The notes beneath the pieces were generated by a model, which saw only the letters and a list, made by a program, of their open reading frames with translations, had not been told where the DNA came from and did no database searches. Below, in pieces: positions 7,560 to 16,965 of a stretch of 64,000 bases of DNA. Made by a program: the position numbers and the translations under genes. Position 1 is the first letter of the stretch, and each line of letters starts with the position of its first letter. Source of the DNA: Rhodospirillaceae bacterium (GTDB lineage Bacteria; Pseudomonadota; Alphaproteobacteria; Reyranellales; Reyranellaceae); contig WOUR01000018.1 in NCBI GenBank assembly GCA_009772935.1, forward strand, positions 1 through 64,000, read 5' to 3'.

Positions 7560-9119
7560 ATGAGCATTGAGATGGTCAGCCTGGCCGACATCGTGCGCGC
7601 CCATGGCGAGGCGCGGCCGGACACGGTCGCGATCGTTCATGAAGGCCGGGCCACGACCTATGGCGCGCTCGATCGCGCCTCGAATCGCATCGCCAACGGC
7701 CTCATCGCCGAAGGTATCAAGCCGCAGGTCCGGGTCGCCCATCTCGACAAGAGCAGCGACGTCTTTTTCGAGCTGCTGTTCGGCGTCGCCAAGGCCGGGG
7801 CCGTGATGGTCTCCGTGAACTGGCGCCTGGCGCCCCCGGAGGTGCTGCAGATCGTCAACGATGCCGAGGCCGAGATCCTGTTCGTCGGCGAGGAGTATTT
7901 CCCGGTGATCGAGAAGATCCGCGACCAGCTGTCGACCGTGCGGAGGATCGTGACCCTGGGATCGCCCCACGGGACCTGGGAATCCTTCGCCCAATGGCGC
8001 GACCGCCATCCCGACACCGACCCATGCCTGCCTGCCCGGCCCGAGGAAACGGCCGTGCAGTTCTACACCAGCGGCACCACCGGCCTGCCCAAGGGAGCCG
8101 AACTCACCAACGCCAACTTTGCCTTCATGTTCGAGCAATGGACGCGGAGCTGGCTACTGAAACCGGGCACCCAGAACATCGTCTGCCTGCCGATGTTCCA
8201 TATCGGCGGCGCCGGCTGGGCGATCGCCGGCCTTTTCGCCGGCGCCACCAACCACGTGGTGCGTGAGTTCGTGCCCGCCCGCGTGCTGGAGATCATCGAG
8301 CGGGATCGAATCGAGGTCATGCTGCTGGTGCCGGCCATGATCCTGTTCCTGGTGCAGGCGCCGCAGATCCGCGAAACCGACCTGTCCAGCCTGCGCCTGA
8401 TCGTCTATGGCGCCGCCCCCATCCCGGCGGACCTCTTGAAACAGGCGATGGCGACCTTCGGGTGCGGCTTCCAGCAGGTCTACGGCCTCACCGAGACGAC
8501 GGGCGCCATCACCCTGCTGCCGCCCGAGGATCACGATCCCTCGGACGCCAGGAAGCTCCTGTCGTGCGGCTATGCCCAGGTGGGCGTCGAACTGCGCATC
8601 GTCGACGATGCCGGAGCGGACCTGCCCGCCGGCGCGGTGGGCGAGATCGCGATCCGCTCGCCGCAGGTCATGCGCGGCTACTGGCGCCTGCCCGACGCCA
8701 CCAAGCGCGCCATCCAGGGCGACTGGTTCTTCACCGGCGACGCGGGCTACCTCGACGAAAAGGGCTACCTTTTCATCTACGACCGCGTGAAGGACATGAT
8801 CGTGTCGGGCGGCGAGAACATCTATCCGGCCGAGGTCGAAAGCGCGCTGTTCGGCCACCCTGACGTTGCCGACGTGGCAGTCATCGGCGTTCCCGACGAG
8901 CGTTGGGGCGAGGCCGTCAAGGCGGTCGTGGTGCGCAGGCCCGGCGTGGACATCTCGCCCGCCGATCTGATCGGCTGGGCGCGCGAACGCATCGCCGGCT
9001 ACAAGCTGCCCAAGTCGGTCGACTTCATCGACGCCCTGCCGCGCAATCCGACCGGCAAGATCCTGAAGCGGGAGCTGCGCAAGCCCTACTGGGAAGGCCG
9101 GCAGCGCAACATCAACTGA
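7560..9119 (+). CDS. AMP-dependent acyl-CoA synthetase (fatty acid/aromatic acid-CoA ligase)
   Basis: A 519-aa ANL-superfamily ligase that activates a carboxylic acid to the acyl-adenylate and then the CoA thioester. Visible motifs are the P-loop FYTSGTTGLPKGAELT, the A5-type QVYGLTETTG, WFFTGDAGYLDEKG, DRVKDMIVSGGENIYPAEVE and the catalytic lysine block PTGKILKREL. The start at 7560 gives MSIEMVSLADIVRAHGEARP, the usual N-terminus, with a GGGGG tract about 10 bases upstream. The frame is open further upstream without similarity. Followed after 79 bases by an APH-fold kinase gene on the same strand, a pairing common in acyl-CoA catabolic loci. The acid substrate is not determined by sequence. 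Confidence 0.88.
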   Translation: MSIEMVSLADIVRAHGEARPDTVAIVHEGRATTYGALDRASNRIANGLIAEGIKPQVRVAHLDKSSDVFFELLFGVAKAGAVMVSVNWRLAPPEVLQIVNDAEAEILFVGEEYFPVIEKIRDQLSTVRRIVTLGSPHGTWESFAQWRDRHPDTDPCLPARPEETAVQFYTSGTTGLPKGAELTNANFAFMFEQWTRSWLLKPGTQNIVCLPMFHIGGAGWAIAGLFAGATNHVVREFVPARVLEIIERDRIEVMLLVPAMILFLVQAPQIRETDLSSLRLIVYGAAPIPADLLKQAMATFGCGFQQVYGLTETTGAITLLPPEDHDPSDARKLLSCGYAQVGVELRIVDDAGADLPAGAVGEIAIRSPQVMRGYWRLPDATKRAIQGDWFFTGDAGYLDEKGYLFIYDRVKDMIVSGGENIYPAEVESALFGHPDVADVAVIGVPDERWGEAVKAVVVRRPGVDISPADLIGWARERIAGYKLPKSVDFIDALPRNPTGKILKRELRKPYWEGRQRNIN

Positions 9120-9198
9120 TCATCCCGACGTGACCGCCCTGCGGACCCGATCGCAAACGCGTCTCGAATTCCCGATGCCACGGTTCTAGAAGAGTTCC

Positions 9199-10263
9199 AT
9201 GTCCAACCTGCCCGACAATCTCACGCCCGTCCGCCCGGCCCACGTCTTCGACGAAGTCCGGCTCGCCGAGTACATGAAGGCCAACGTCGAAGGCTATCGC
9301 GGCCCGATCAGCATCCTCCAGTTCGAGGGCGGCCAGAGCAACCCGACGTTCCATGTCACAGACGGCGCCGGGACCCAGTACGTGCTGCGCAAGAAGCCGC
9401 CGGGCAAGCTGCTGCCCTCGGCGCACCAGGTCGACCGCGAGTATCGCGTGATCAAGGCGCTGGCGGACCACACCGACGTGCCGGTGCCCAAGCCCTACGC
9501 GCTCTGCCAGGATGATTCGGTGATCGGTACGGCCTTCTACATCATGCAGTTCCTGCCGGGCCGGGTCTTCGCCGATGTCAGGATGCCGGGCGTCTCGCCG
9601 GCGGACCGCGGCAAGATTTTCGACTCGATGAACGACGTGCTGGCCCGCCTCCACAATGTCGACTATCGCGCCGTCGGCCTCGGCGATTATGGACGCGAAG
9701 GCCAGTACATCCAGCGCCAGGTCACGCGCTGGTCGAGCCAGTACGACCTCGCCCGCACCGAAGACATCGCATCGATGGAGGCGCTGAAGAAGTGGCTCCC
9801 TGAGAACATCCCGCCGGGCGACGAGACGCGGATCAATCACGGTGACTACCGCCTCGGCAACACGATCGTACATCCGACGGAGCCGCGGGTCATCGCCGTG
9901 CTGGACTGGGAACTCTCGACGCTCGGCCATCCGCTGGCCGACCTCGGCTACAACTGCATGATGTATCATTTCGGCGAGGGATTCGGGGCGTCCGGCGGCT
10001 ATGCCGGCCAGGATCTCAAGGCCTTCGGCATTCCGACCGAGCAGGAATATCTCGCCGCCTATGCCCGCCGCACCGGCCGCAAGGACGTGCCCGCCTGGAA
10101 CTTCTACCTCGCCTTCTCGCTGTTCCGCCTCGCCGCCATCGTGCAGGGCGTCTACAAGCGCGGCCTCGACGGCAACGCCTCGTCGGAGACGGCGACCAAG
10201 TACGGCAACCGTGCCCGCGCGATGGCCGACCTTGCCTGGTCGATGGTCGAGAAGCGCGCCTGA
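9199..10263 (+). CDS. APH-fold phosphotransferase (acyl-CoA dehydrogenase 10 N-domain type)
   Basis: A 354-aa aminoglycoside-phosphotransferase-fold kinase. The nucleotide-binding lobe contains FEGGQSNPTFHVTD and YVLRKKPPGKLLPSAH (residues about 42-76). The catalytic loop is NHGDYRLGN (H214, D216), and the metal-binding block is VLDWELSTLGHPLADLGYN (D236). This is the subfamily found fused to or beside acyl-CoA dehydrogenases. In human ACAD10/11 it phosphorylates 4-hydroxyacyl-CoA during hydroxy-acid breakdown. Lying just after an acyl-CoA synthetase gene, it plausibly acts on a hydroxyacyl-CoA. Aminoglycoside resistance is unlikely. Confidence 0.82.
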   Translation: MSNLPDNLTPVRPAHVFDEVRLAEYMKANVEGYRGPISILQFEGGQSNPTFHVTDGAGTQYVLRKKPPGKLLPSAHQVDREYRVIKALADHTDVPVPKPYALCQDDSVIGTAFYIMQFLPGRVFADVRMPGVSPADRGKIFDSMNDVLARLHNVDYRAVGLGDYGREGQYIQRQVTRWSSQYDLARTEDIASMEALKKWLPENIPPGDETRINHGDYRLGNTIVHPTEPRVIAVLDWELSTLGHPLADLGYNCMMYHFGEGFGASGGYAGQDLKAFGIPTEQEYLAAYARRTGRKDVPAWNFYLAFSLFRLAAIVQGVYKRGLDGNASSETATKYGNRARAMADLAWSMVEKRA

Positions 10264-10277
10264 ACAAGCCTCGTCAG

Positions 10278-10375
10278 CTCGACCGGAGCGCCCTCTCGGA
10301 AGCCTTCGGGGCAGGCTCCATCGCGGCGTGGAGAGATCTTGTCTCCACCAAAGCCATCAAATCGTCGAGGTCGAG
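10278..10375. repeat. Degenerate palindromic intergenic repeat, CTCGACCGGAG family, copy 1
   Basis: Begins CTCGACCGGAGCGCC and ends GGTCGAG, with an inner perfect hairpin GTGGAGA-GATCTTG-TCTCCAC (10328-10348). The boundaries and the GTGGAGAGA core match the element at 42871-42984. It fills most of the 140-base gap between the convergent kinase and lipoprotein genes. Probably a REP/RPE-like dispersed element; no ORF or transposase. Confidence 0.5.
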
Positions 10376-10402
10376 ACGACGGAGCTTCAGGGGCGCTTCG
10401 GC

Positions 10403-11140
10403 CTACTCGTCGGTGTAGGGCACCATCGAGGCGTCGTTGCCCCTGGGACAGTTCGCGCTGTCGACGACGGCATTCGCCGGGTTGCGATAACGCGCAATGT
10501 CATACGGCGCCGATTCGCTCGGCGGCTGCGCCGGCGGCGTCCGGAGGGTCCAGGACACCAGCTGCTTGATCACGCTACCCAAGGCCTGGTCGAAGGCCTC
10601 GACGACCTTCGGCACCTTGTCGGCGCGCGCCCGGACGCAACGCTCGAAGGAGGCGACGCCGATGATCTGGCGGTCGGGCATGCGCACCAGCTTGGCGATG
10701 ATGCGGACCTTCACGATCGGCGGCTGGCCGTAGAAGTACATCGCCTCGAAATTGCGCAGGTCGGGCTGCAGCACGTAGTTGGCGCGCAGGGCGATCGATT
10801 CACGGGAAACAGCCACGATCTTGCGCGTGTTCTCGAAGGAATCGACGATGCGGGTCTGCACCATCAGAGGCGCCCGGTCGGTCCACGCCACCTTGGCGTA
10901 GTAGTCCGTCGAGGTCGGAGTCATGGCGATGGCGATGCGGCCGGTATTGAGATTGGCCGCTGCCACCGGCGCCTCAACCGCGAGCTGCCAATAGACCGAG
11001 GGCAGGTCGGCGTCGAAGGTGCTCTTCGGCGAGACGGTGTAGAGATCGGTCGGTTCGCCCACCGAATCCACGGCACTGACGAAGGAGCAGCCCGACAGGA
11101 GGGCAACAGCGGCCACGCAGGCGGCCAGGCAACGGATCAT
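10403..11140 (-). CDS. ABC-type transport auxiliary lipoprotein of the Mla/Mce operon (PqiC-like)
   Basis: A 245-aa lipoprotein. The signal peptide ends in the lipobox LLSGC (C18). The rest fits the ABC-type transport auxiliary family (PqiC/LetC-like), which sits on the outer membrane and cooperates with MCE proteins in phospholipid traffic. Visible conserved stretches include DLYTVSPKSTF and VAWTDRAPLMVQTRIVDSFEN. Its ATG overlaps the mlaD stop by 4 bases, so it is the last gene of a four-gene leftward operon mlaE-mlaF-mlaD-lipoprotein. This gene replaces mlaC, which is not visible here. Confidence 0.8.
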   Translation of the reverse strand: MIRCLAACVAAVALLSGCSFVSAVDSVGEPTDLYTVSPKSTFDADLPSVYWQLAVEAPVAAANLNTGRIAIAMTPTSTDYYAKVAWTDRAPLMVQTRIVDSFENTRKIVAVSRESIALRANYVLQPDLRNFEAMYFYGQPPIVKVRIIAKLVRMPDRQIIGVASFERCVRARADKVPKVVEAFDQALGSVIKQLVSWTLRTPPAQPPSESAPYDIARYRNPANAVVDSANCPRGNDASMVPYTDE

Positions 11141-12171
11141 TTCGGCGTATATCCCTGCTTGCCGCTGAACACGAAGTTGGCGGGGTCGCGCTCCAGCCGT
11201 GTGGCGATGACGTTCAGATTGGCGGTGAGTTGGCGCAGATCGCGCAGCGCCAGGGAGAATTCGGTGAGGCCGGTCTCGGTGAAATTCTTGATCGGGCGGC
11301 TGTTGTCCGTGACCAGCTTGTTCAGCTGGCTGGCCGCGGCGTTTATGTTGGACAGGGCCGCGCGGGTCTCGTCCAGCGTCTTGCGCAGTTCGCCCGGCTG
11401 CTTGCCGGCCAGTGCCTTGCGGGTCTCGGCATCCTGCGGGCCGATTTCCTGGGCGATCAGCGTGATCGACTCCGAGAGGTCGTTGAGCCTGGCGAAGGTC
11501 TTGCGGAACTCGGCCACCGCCAGCGGCAGCTCGGCCAGGGTGGTCTGGATGGCCGTGTCGGACTTGGCAAAGGCGTTGGTCGCCGTCTGCAGGTTGCGCA
11601 GCGTGTCGGTGACGGCGCCGATATTGTCGGGGCTCAGCAAGTCGTTCAGCCGGTCCACCGTCGTGCTGGCCTTGGTCAGCAGCTCCTGCGCCGAAGTCGA
11701 GGTCGCTTGCAGGAACGAGGCACCCTCGCGAATCTCCGGGTAGGGCTTTTCGCCGAGCTTCTTCTTGGGTTTGACCTGGTCGACGTCGAGACGTCCTACG
11801 ATCTGGATGAACGGCGCGCCGGCAATGAACGGCTTCTCGAAGACGGCATAGGAGCGGTCGCGAATGTCGATCGACCAGTCGACCGCCACCGTGACCTCGA
11901 TCTTTTCCGTGAGCCTCTCCCGGCCGGTCGAGCGTTGCGTATCGACCCGGGAGGTAAGCTGGATGTCCGCAACGCGGCCCACACGCAAGCCGCGATAGAA
12001 GACCGGCGAATCCTTGGTGAGTCCCTGCACGTCGCCCGAGAAGAGGATGTCGTAATAGGCATATGCCGTACGATCACCCGCGCGCAGCTTCCAGATGACA
12101 AATCCGGCCAACGCGGCGACGAACAGGATCATCGCCGCGCCAATCAGCACGTAGGGCGATTTTCTTTCCAT
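11137..12171 (-). CDS. mlaD: MCE-domain periplasmic lipid-binding protein MlaD
   Basis: A 344-aa protein anchored by one N-terminal membrane helix (YVLIGAAMILFVAALAGFVI, about residues 7-26). An MCE domain follows, starting YAYYDILFSGDVQGL with SPVFYRGLRVGRVADIQL. The C-terminal two-thirds are long amphipathic helix-rich sequence (LNDLLSPDNIGAVTDTLRNL and similar). This is longer than the 183-aa E. coli MlaD and more like the PqiB/Mce-type helical tail. Hexameric MCE rings pass phospholipids between membranes. It starts 6 bases after mlaF and overlaps the lipoprotein gene by 4 bases. Confidence 0.88.
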   Translation of the reverse strand: MERKSPYVLIGAAMILFVAALAGFVIWKLRAGDRTAYAYYDILFSGDVQGLTKDSPVFYRGLRVGRVADIQLTSRVDTQRSTGRERLTEKIEVTVAVDWSIDIRDRSYAVFEKPFIAGAPFIQIVGRLDVDQVKPKKKLGEKPYPEIREGASFLQATSTSAQELLTKASTTVDRLNDLLSPDNIGAVTDTLRNLQTATNAFAKSDTAIQTTLAELPLAVAEFRKTFARLNDLSESITLIAQEIGPQDAETRKALAGKQPGELRKTLDETRAALSNINAAASQLNKLVTDNSRPIKNFTETGLTEFSLALRDLRQLTANLNVIATRLERDPANFVFSGKQGYTPK

Positions 12172-12177
12172 CCGATA

Positions 12178-12993
12178 CTACTTCTGCTCCCGCCGCGCTG
12201 CGCGCCCTCGTGGCCCATGGAAATATTCCCGAACCCAGGGATGATCGTATTCCAGCAACTCCGCCATCGTACCCACCACGACGCGCTTGTCGAGAAGGAC
12301 TGCAATCCGGTCGCAAATCGCATTGAGGCTATCGAGGTCGTGCGTGACCATGAGGACCGTCAGCCCGAGGTTGCGGCTGAGGCCTTTCACCAGCTCGTCG
12401 TAATGTGAAGCACCGATCGGATCGAGTCCTGCCGTGGGCTCGTCAAGGAACAGGAGTTCCGGATCGAGCGCGAGCGCCCGGGCGAGGCTGGCACGTTTGC
12501 GCATGCCGCCAGAAAGTTCGGAGGGCTTCTTCTCGCCGGTATCGGCGGGAAGACCGACCAGGGACACCTTCAGGGCCGCGATCTCGCGCATCGTGTCTTC
12601 CTCGAGCCCGGCATGCTCGCGGATCGGCACGATGATGTTCTCGGTGACGTTGAGCGAGGAGAACAGCGCACCGTCCTGGAACTGGACGCCGGTATGGGCC
12701 AGCATCTGGCGCTGGGCTTTGCCCTGCAGGGTGCTGGTATCGACGCCCAGCATTTCGATCGTGCCCTCGCGCGCCTGATTCAAGCCGATGATGGTCCTCA
12801 GAAGGACGGACTTGCCGGTCCCGGAACCGCCGACCAGTCCGACAATCTCGCCGCGGAATACGTCGAAATCCAGATGGTCGTGGATCACTTTGTCGCCAAA
12901 CTGCGTGCGGATTCCGCGCAGGCGCAGCACGACCTCCCGGCCGTCGCTGTGATCGACGATCTGCCCCCCTTCGACCTTGGCGCCTTCAGCCAT
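12178..12993 (-). CDS. mlaF: Phospholipid ABC transporter ATP-binding protein MlaF
   Basis: A 271-aa ABC ATPase. The Walker A motif is LVGGSGTGKSVLL, which has the serine pair typical of MlaF. The signature is PSELSGGMRKRASLARALALDP, Walker B is LLFLDEPTAGLDPIGA, and the switch histidine lies in VTHD. The start ATG at 12993 shares one base with the mlaE stop (TGATG), so translation is coupled. The open frame extends further upstream only as a shadow of mlaE. It energises the MlaE permease at the inner membrane. Confidence 0.92.
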   Translation of the reverse strand: MAEGAKVEGGQIVDHSDGREVVLRLRGIRTQFGDKVIHDHLDFDVFRGEIVGLVGGSGTGKSVLLRTIIGLNQAREGTIEMLGVDTSTLQGKAQRQMLAHTGVQFQDGALFSSLNVTENIIVPIREHAGLEEDTMREIAALKVSLVGLPADTGEKKPSELSGGMRKRASLARALALDPELLFLDEPTAGLDPIGASHYDELVKGLSRNLGLTVLMVTHDLDSLNAICDRIAVLLDKRVVVGTMAELLEYDHPWVREYFHGPRGRAARREQK

Positions 12994-14123
12994 CAGACGC
13001 CGGCGAGCAGGAAGATGACCGAGAAAATCGCGTCGAGCACGATCACGCAGAAGATCGACTCGACCACGGACTTGGTCGTGAGCTGCCCGACGCTCTCGGC
13101 GCTGCCGCGAACCTGGAGACCCTCGAAGCAGCCGATGGTGGCGATCACGATGCCGAAGACCGGCGCCTTGATCATGCCCGTATAGAAGTGCCATGGGCCG
13201 ACCGTGTCGCGCAGCCGGTCGAAGAACTGCACGAAGGTGAAGTCGAGATAGATGGTGCAGGCGACCGCGCCGCCCAGCAGGCCCGCCATGTCGCCCCAGA
13301 AGGCGAGCAGCGGCATCGAGATCAGCAACGCGCTGATGCGCGGCAGGACCAGCCATTCGACCGGATTGAGGCCGATCGTGCGCATCGCATCGACCTCCTG
13401 GTTGACCTGCATCGTGCCGATCTGGGCCGTGAAGGCACTCCCCGACCGACCAGCGACGATGATCGCGGTCAGGAGCGGTCCCAGTTCGCGGAACATGCCG
13501 ATACCGACCGCCTCGACGGTGAAAATCTCCGCGCCGAACTGCTTGAGCTGCTGGACGCCCTGGTAGGCGATGACCACGCCGATCAGGAAGCAGAGGACGC
13601 CGACGATCACGAGGGCGCGGATCCAGACCTCGTACATCTGCCGGATGACCGCGCTCGGGCGGAACCGCTTGGGCTGAAGGATCGCTTCGACGACGACGAT
13701 CAGGATCTCGCCGAAGAAGGCGCAGAGATTGAGAATTTGCTTGTAGAAATCGATCGTCCCGTGACCGACCTCCTCCAGCCAGTGCGCCAGCCAGTTGACC
13801 TTCCGGTCGGGCTGGGCTTTGCACATGTTTTCGCGAACGACCTTGAAGAGGGCTGCCTGCGCCTCGTTCCGGGTTTCCACCTCGGCATCGGGGCCGCACT
13901 CGGCGATTTCGAGGATTTCGAGCGCTCCCGCCGTGTCGACACGCTCAAGGCCCGTCGCATCGACGGCGCGACGATCCTTCGAACGGGTGCCGGCGGCCGC
14001 GAGAGCGCTCTCGGCCTTCTTGCGGATACCGCGGATGCTGAACACCGTCCACGTCCCGCCGACTTCCACGACGGGCTTGCCCGCGCGCTCCGTGTAACGA
14101 ATTGTGGGTTCCGCTTCGGCCAT
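12993..14123 (-). CDS. mlaE: MlaE permease with fused N-terminal STAS-like domain
   Basis: A 376-aa protein. Residues 1 to about 100 look like a STAS/anti-sigma-antagonist-type domain (PVVEVGGTWTVFSIRGIR, DATGLERVDTAGALEILEI). In the E. coli system that function is supplied separately by MlaB. From about residue 130 it is the MlaE permease: IRALVIVGVLCFLIGVVIAY, then FRELGPLLTAIIVAGRSGSA with the conserved QVNQEVDAMRTIGLNPVEWL segment, and more membrane helices at the end. It is the first gene of the leftward Mla operon. Such fusions are known in alphaproteobacteria and remove the need for a separate mlaB. Confidence 0.88.
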   Translation of the reverse strand: MAEAEPTIRYTERAGKPVVEVGGTWTVFSIRGIRKKAESALAAAGTRSKDRRAVDATGLERVDTAGALEILEIAECGPDAEVETRNEAQAALFKVVRENMCKAQPDRKVNWLAHWLEEVGHGTIDFYKQILNLCAFFGEILIVVVEAILQPKRFRPSAVIRQMYEVWIRALVIVGVLCFLIGVVIAYQGVQQLKQFGAEIFTVEAVGIGMFRELGPLLTAIIVAGRSGSAFTAQIGTMQVNQEVDAMRTIGLNPVEWLVLPRISALLISMPLLAFWGDMAGLLGGAVACTIYLDFTFVQFFDRLRDTVGPWHFYTGMIKAPVFGIVIATIGCFEGLQVRGSAESVGQLTTKSVVESIFCVIVLDAIFSVIFLLAGV

Positions 14124-14217
14124 CGGCGAAGATTAGTCGTCGCGCAGGTTCGCCCTGTCAATCTCCGCGCATTGCCTCCACGCCTCGCCGCTGCCACGAT
14201 CCGGCCGGGAGGACCGG

Positions 14218-15033
14218 ATGGGCAAGTGGCCGAGGCTGGACACGATCGAGATGATCGACGGTCCGATCGACAAGCAGAGTTACGAACGACAGATCAGGAA
14301 ACTGCAGGAACGGCTGCTCGACCTCCAGATCCACGATTTGCGAACGGGCGGCCGGGCGCTGATCTGCCTCGACGGCTGGGACGCCGCCGGCAAGGGCGGG
14401 ATGATCGAGCGGCTGGTGGCGGGGCTCGAGCCGAAATCGGTGCAGGTCTGGCGCATCGGGGCCCCCACGCCCGAGGAACAGGGCCAGCATTATCTCTGGC
14501 GCTTCTGGAATAGGCTGCCGGCCCCCGGAAACTGGGCGATCTTCGACCGGACCTGGTACGGCCGCGTGCTGGTCGAGCGCATCGAGGGCTTCTGCAATAA
14601 GTCCGCCTGGGAGCGTGCCTACCGCGAGATCAACGAATTCGAGCGACAGCTTGCCGACGATGGCGTGCGGATCGTGAAGCTTCTCGTGCACGTGAGCGCC
14701 GAGGAACAGAAGCGGCGGATGATCGAGCGGCTGAGCAAGCCCAGCAAGCACTACAAGATCGGCCTCGAGGATTTTCGCAACATCGCCAAGCGCAAACAGT
14801 ATCTGGACGCCTACGACGACATGCTCGAACGCACCGACACCGAACATGCGCCCTGGCACGTGATCGCCAGCGACGAGAAGATGCATGCCCGTCTCAAGGG
14901 CCTGAGCATCATCGCCGACCGGTTGGGCGAGGGTGTCAGGATCGAGGGCCATGAACTCGACCCGCGCATCCTCGAAGCCGCCTATGAAACCTGGGGATGG
15001 CGGCCGGAAAAAAGCGGCGCCGGCAAGAAATAG
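14218..15033 (+). CDS. ppk2: Polyphosphate kinase 2 family protein
   Basis: A 271-aa single-domain PPK2. Walker A is GWDAAGKGG (53-61) with the preceding LICLD. The Walker B/lid region is AIFDRTWYGRVLVER (107-121), followed by the arginine-rich QKRRMIERL lid. A conserved WRFWNRLPAPGNWAIFD precedes it. PPK2 enzymes move phosphate between polyphosphate and nucleoside mono- or diphosphates. Which nucleotide is used cannot be told here. It is divergent from the Mla operon (94 bases between starts) and convergent with rlmJ. The start at 14218 follows a GGGAGGACCGG ribosome site. Confidence 0.88.
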   Translation: MGKWPRLDTIEMIDGPIDKQSYERQIRKLQERLLDLQIHDLRTGGRALICLDGWDAAGKGGMIERLVAGLEPKSVQVWRIGAPTPEEQGQHYLWRFWNRLPAPGNWAIFDRTWYGRVLVERIEGFCNKSAWERAYREINEFERQLADDGVRIVKLLVHVSAEEQKRRMIERLSKPSKHYKIGLEDFRNIAKRKQYLDAYDDMLERTDTEHAPWHVIASDEKMHARLKGLSIIADRLGEGVRIEGHELDPRILEAAYETWGWRPEKSGAGKK

Positions 15034-15051
15034 TCCCCGGCCCTCACCGGC

Positions 15052-15912
15052 TCATGCCTGCGCCGGATTGCTGGCCGGCGACACGAACAAGCCGGACCTG
15101 GCACCGCCTCCAAGACGAGCGGCGATCCAGGGCAGAGCCTCACGCATCGCCTCCTCGAATTTCCAGGGTGGATTGATCACGACGAGCCCACAGGCCGCGA
15201 GCTTCCCCTCCGGGGTGCGTGGGCCGAGATCGAGCTCCATGCGCAGGTACTTCGCCTCCGCCAGCGATGCGAGGAAGGCTTCGACGGTCGGCTCGTCCTT
15301 GATCGGATACCAGATCGCGTAGCAGCCGGTGGCGAAGCGGCGGAGCCCGTGCCGCACCGCGCGAGCCAGCACCTCGAATTCGTCGGTGGCCTCGAAGGGC
15401 GGATCGATCAGCACCAGGGCCCGGCGCTCGACCGGCGGCAGCACCGACTTGATCGCGTGATAGCCATCGGCCTGCCGCACCTCGACGGCCCGGTCGCCGG
15501 CAAACTCGCGCTTCAGCAGCATCGCCTCCTCGGGATGCTTCTCGCAGGCGATGAAGCGGTCGCCTGGCCGCAAGGCCGCGCGGACCAGTCGCGGCGAGCC
15601 GGGATAGCGATGGAGCCTGCCGCCCGGCGGCCCGAACTTGCGATCATAAGCCTGGACCGCCGCAAGATAGCGCGCAACGGCGGCCGGCATCCCGGTCCGG
15701 CTCTCGGCCACCAGGCGCCCGATGCCCGCCTCCGCCTCGCCCGTGCGCCGCGCCTGGGAGCCGCCGAGATCATAGCCGCCGGCGCCGGCATGCGTGTCGA
15801 GCACGAACAGCTTCTTGTCCTTGGCCGTCAGCAGGCGCAGCAGTTCGCAGAGCGCAGTGTGCTTCAAGAGATCGGCAAAATTGCCGGCGTGATAGCCGTG
15901 GCGGTAGTTCAC
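15052..15912 (-). CDS. rlmJ: 23S rRNA (adenine(2030)-N6)-methyltransferase RlmJ
   Basis: A SAM-dependent methyltransferase of about 286 aa that modifies A2030 in 23S rRNA. I chose the GTG at 15912 as start because it gives (M)NYRHGYHAGNFADLLKH, exactly where the family begins; an in-frame ATG at 15978 would add 22 unrelated residues. SAM binding is shown by LFVLDTHAGAGGYDL, the catalytic motif is VLIDPPFE, and the C-terminal GLVVINPPWKFE is typical. It is convergent with ppk2 and divergent from the acetamidase gene. Confidence 0.88.
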   Translation of the reverse strand: MNYRHGYHAGNFADLLKHTALCELLRLLTAKDKKLFVLDTHAGAGGYDLGGSQARRTGEAEAGIGRLVAESRTGMPAAVARYLAAVQAYDRKFGPPGGRLHRYPGSPRLVRAALRPGDRFIACEKHPEEAMLLKREFAGDRAVEVRQADGYHAIKSVLPPVERRALVLIDPPFEATDEFEVLARAVRHGLRRFATGCYAIWYPIKDEPTVEAFLASLAEAKYLRMELDLGPRTPEGKLAACGLVVINPPWKFEEAMREALPWIAARLGGGARSGLFVSPASNPAQA

Positions 15913-15995
15913 GGAAGACTTTCTGACCCGATTTGAGATGATTCCCCGGGCACGGTATGTGCTTCGGGCGCCGGACACTACAGTTGAGGATCGAA

Positions 15996-16934
15996 ATGGC
16001 CAACCACGAGCTGCATTCTTCGCCCGAGACCTGCCACTGGGGCTATTTCGACAGCCAGCTCCCGCCCCAGCTCCGCATCAAGTCGGGCGACACGGCCACG
16101 ATCCATTGCGTCTCGGGCGCCGCCGAGATCCTGCCGGGCGAGCCCTTCAACGTGCTGCCGGAGCATCGCGAAATCCTTTCCAAGCTGAAGCCGCATATCG
16201 GCCGGCACATCCTGACCGGACCCGTCCACGTCGAGGGCGCCGAGCGCGGCGACGTGCTGGCGGTCGAGGTGCTCGACATCAAGTTCCGCACCAATTGGGG
16301 CTGGAACGTGCAGCGGCCGCTGATGGGCACCCTGCCAGAGGACTTTCCCTTCTTCCGCCTCACGCACATCCCGATCGATTCCAACCGTGGCGTCTGCACC
16401 ATGCCGTGGGGCACCGAGATCGAGCTCAAGCCGTTCTTCGGCATCATGGGCGTCGCCCCGCCGCCGGAATGGGGCCAATGCAGCTCGGTCGAGCCGCGCG
16501 CCTTCGGCGGCAATATCGACAACAAGCACTTCCGGGTGGGCACGACGGTCTATTTCCCCGTCTTCGCCGACGGCGGCCTGTTCTCCACCGGTGACGGCCA
16601 CGGCGTGCAAGGCGACGGCGAGGTCAACCTCACGGCGCTCGAGACCAGCCTGAGCGGCACCTTCAAGTTCACGCTTCACAAGGGCATGAAACTCAACAAC
16701 CCGCGCGCCGAGACCGCGACGCACTGGATCACCCACGGCTTCGACCAGGACCTCGACGACGCCGCCAAGGAAGCGTTGCGCGACATGATCCGGCTGATCA
16801 CCGCCAAGACCGGCCTCAAGCCCGAGGACGCCTACATGCTCTGCAGCCTGCAGGCCGACCTGCACGTCACGCAGACGGTGGACGGCAACAAGGGCATCCA
16901 CTGCATGATCGAGAAGAAGATCATCGGCGGCTGA
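15996..16934 (+). CDS. Acetamidase/formamidase family amidohydrolase
   Basis: A 312-aa FmdA/AmdA-family protein that would release ammonia from formamide, acetamide or a related short amide. Conserved pieces are [40 protein letters not shown] and [19 protein letters not shown] near the metal/active site. The start at 15996 ([11 protein letters not shown]) has GAGG 6 bases upstream; the longer open frame adds nothing conserved. It lies 31 bases before a PLP enzyme on the same strand, so the two probably form an operon. The exact amide is unknown. Confidence 0.85.
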   Translation: MANHELHSSPETCHWGYFDSQLPPQLRIKSGDTATIHCVSGAAEILPGEPFNVLPEHREILSKLKPHIGRHILTGPVHVEGAERGDVLAVEVLDIKFRTNWGWNVQRPLMGTLPEDFPFFRLTHIPIDSNRGVCTMPWGTEIELKPFFGIMGVAPPPEWGQCSSVEPRAFGGNIDNKHFRVGTTVYFPVFADGGLFSTGDGHGVQGDGEVNLTALETSLSGTFKFTLHKGMKLNNPRAETATHWITHGFDQDLDDAAKEALRDMIRLITAKTGLKPEDAYMLCSLQADLHVTQTVDGNKGIHCMIEKKIIGG

Positions 16935-16965
16935 CGCCGGGAACCGGGTACGGGCGGGCGCGACC

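Noticed and set aside
9199..10263. Aminoglycoside resistance kinase.
   Set aside because: The GHPLADLGYN and FEGGQSNPT blocks and the acyl-CoA synthetase neighbour fit the acyl-CoA-associated APH subfamily instead.
10001..11743. Long plus-strand open frame opposite the Mla lipoprotein and mlaD genes.
   Set aside because: Low-complexity, Arg/Ser/Ala-rich translation with no family motif; a GC-rich shadow of real genes, like other long antisense frames here (for example near 28547-30289 and 13188-14513).
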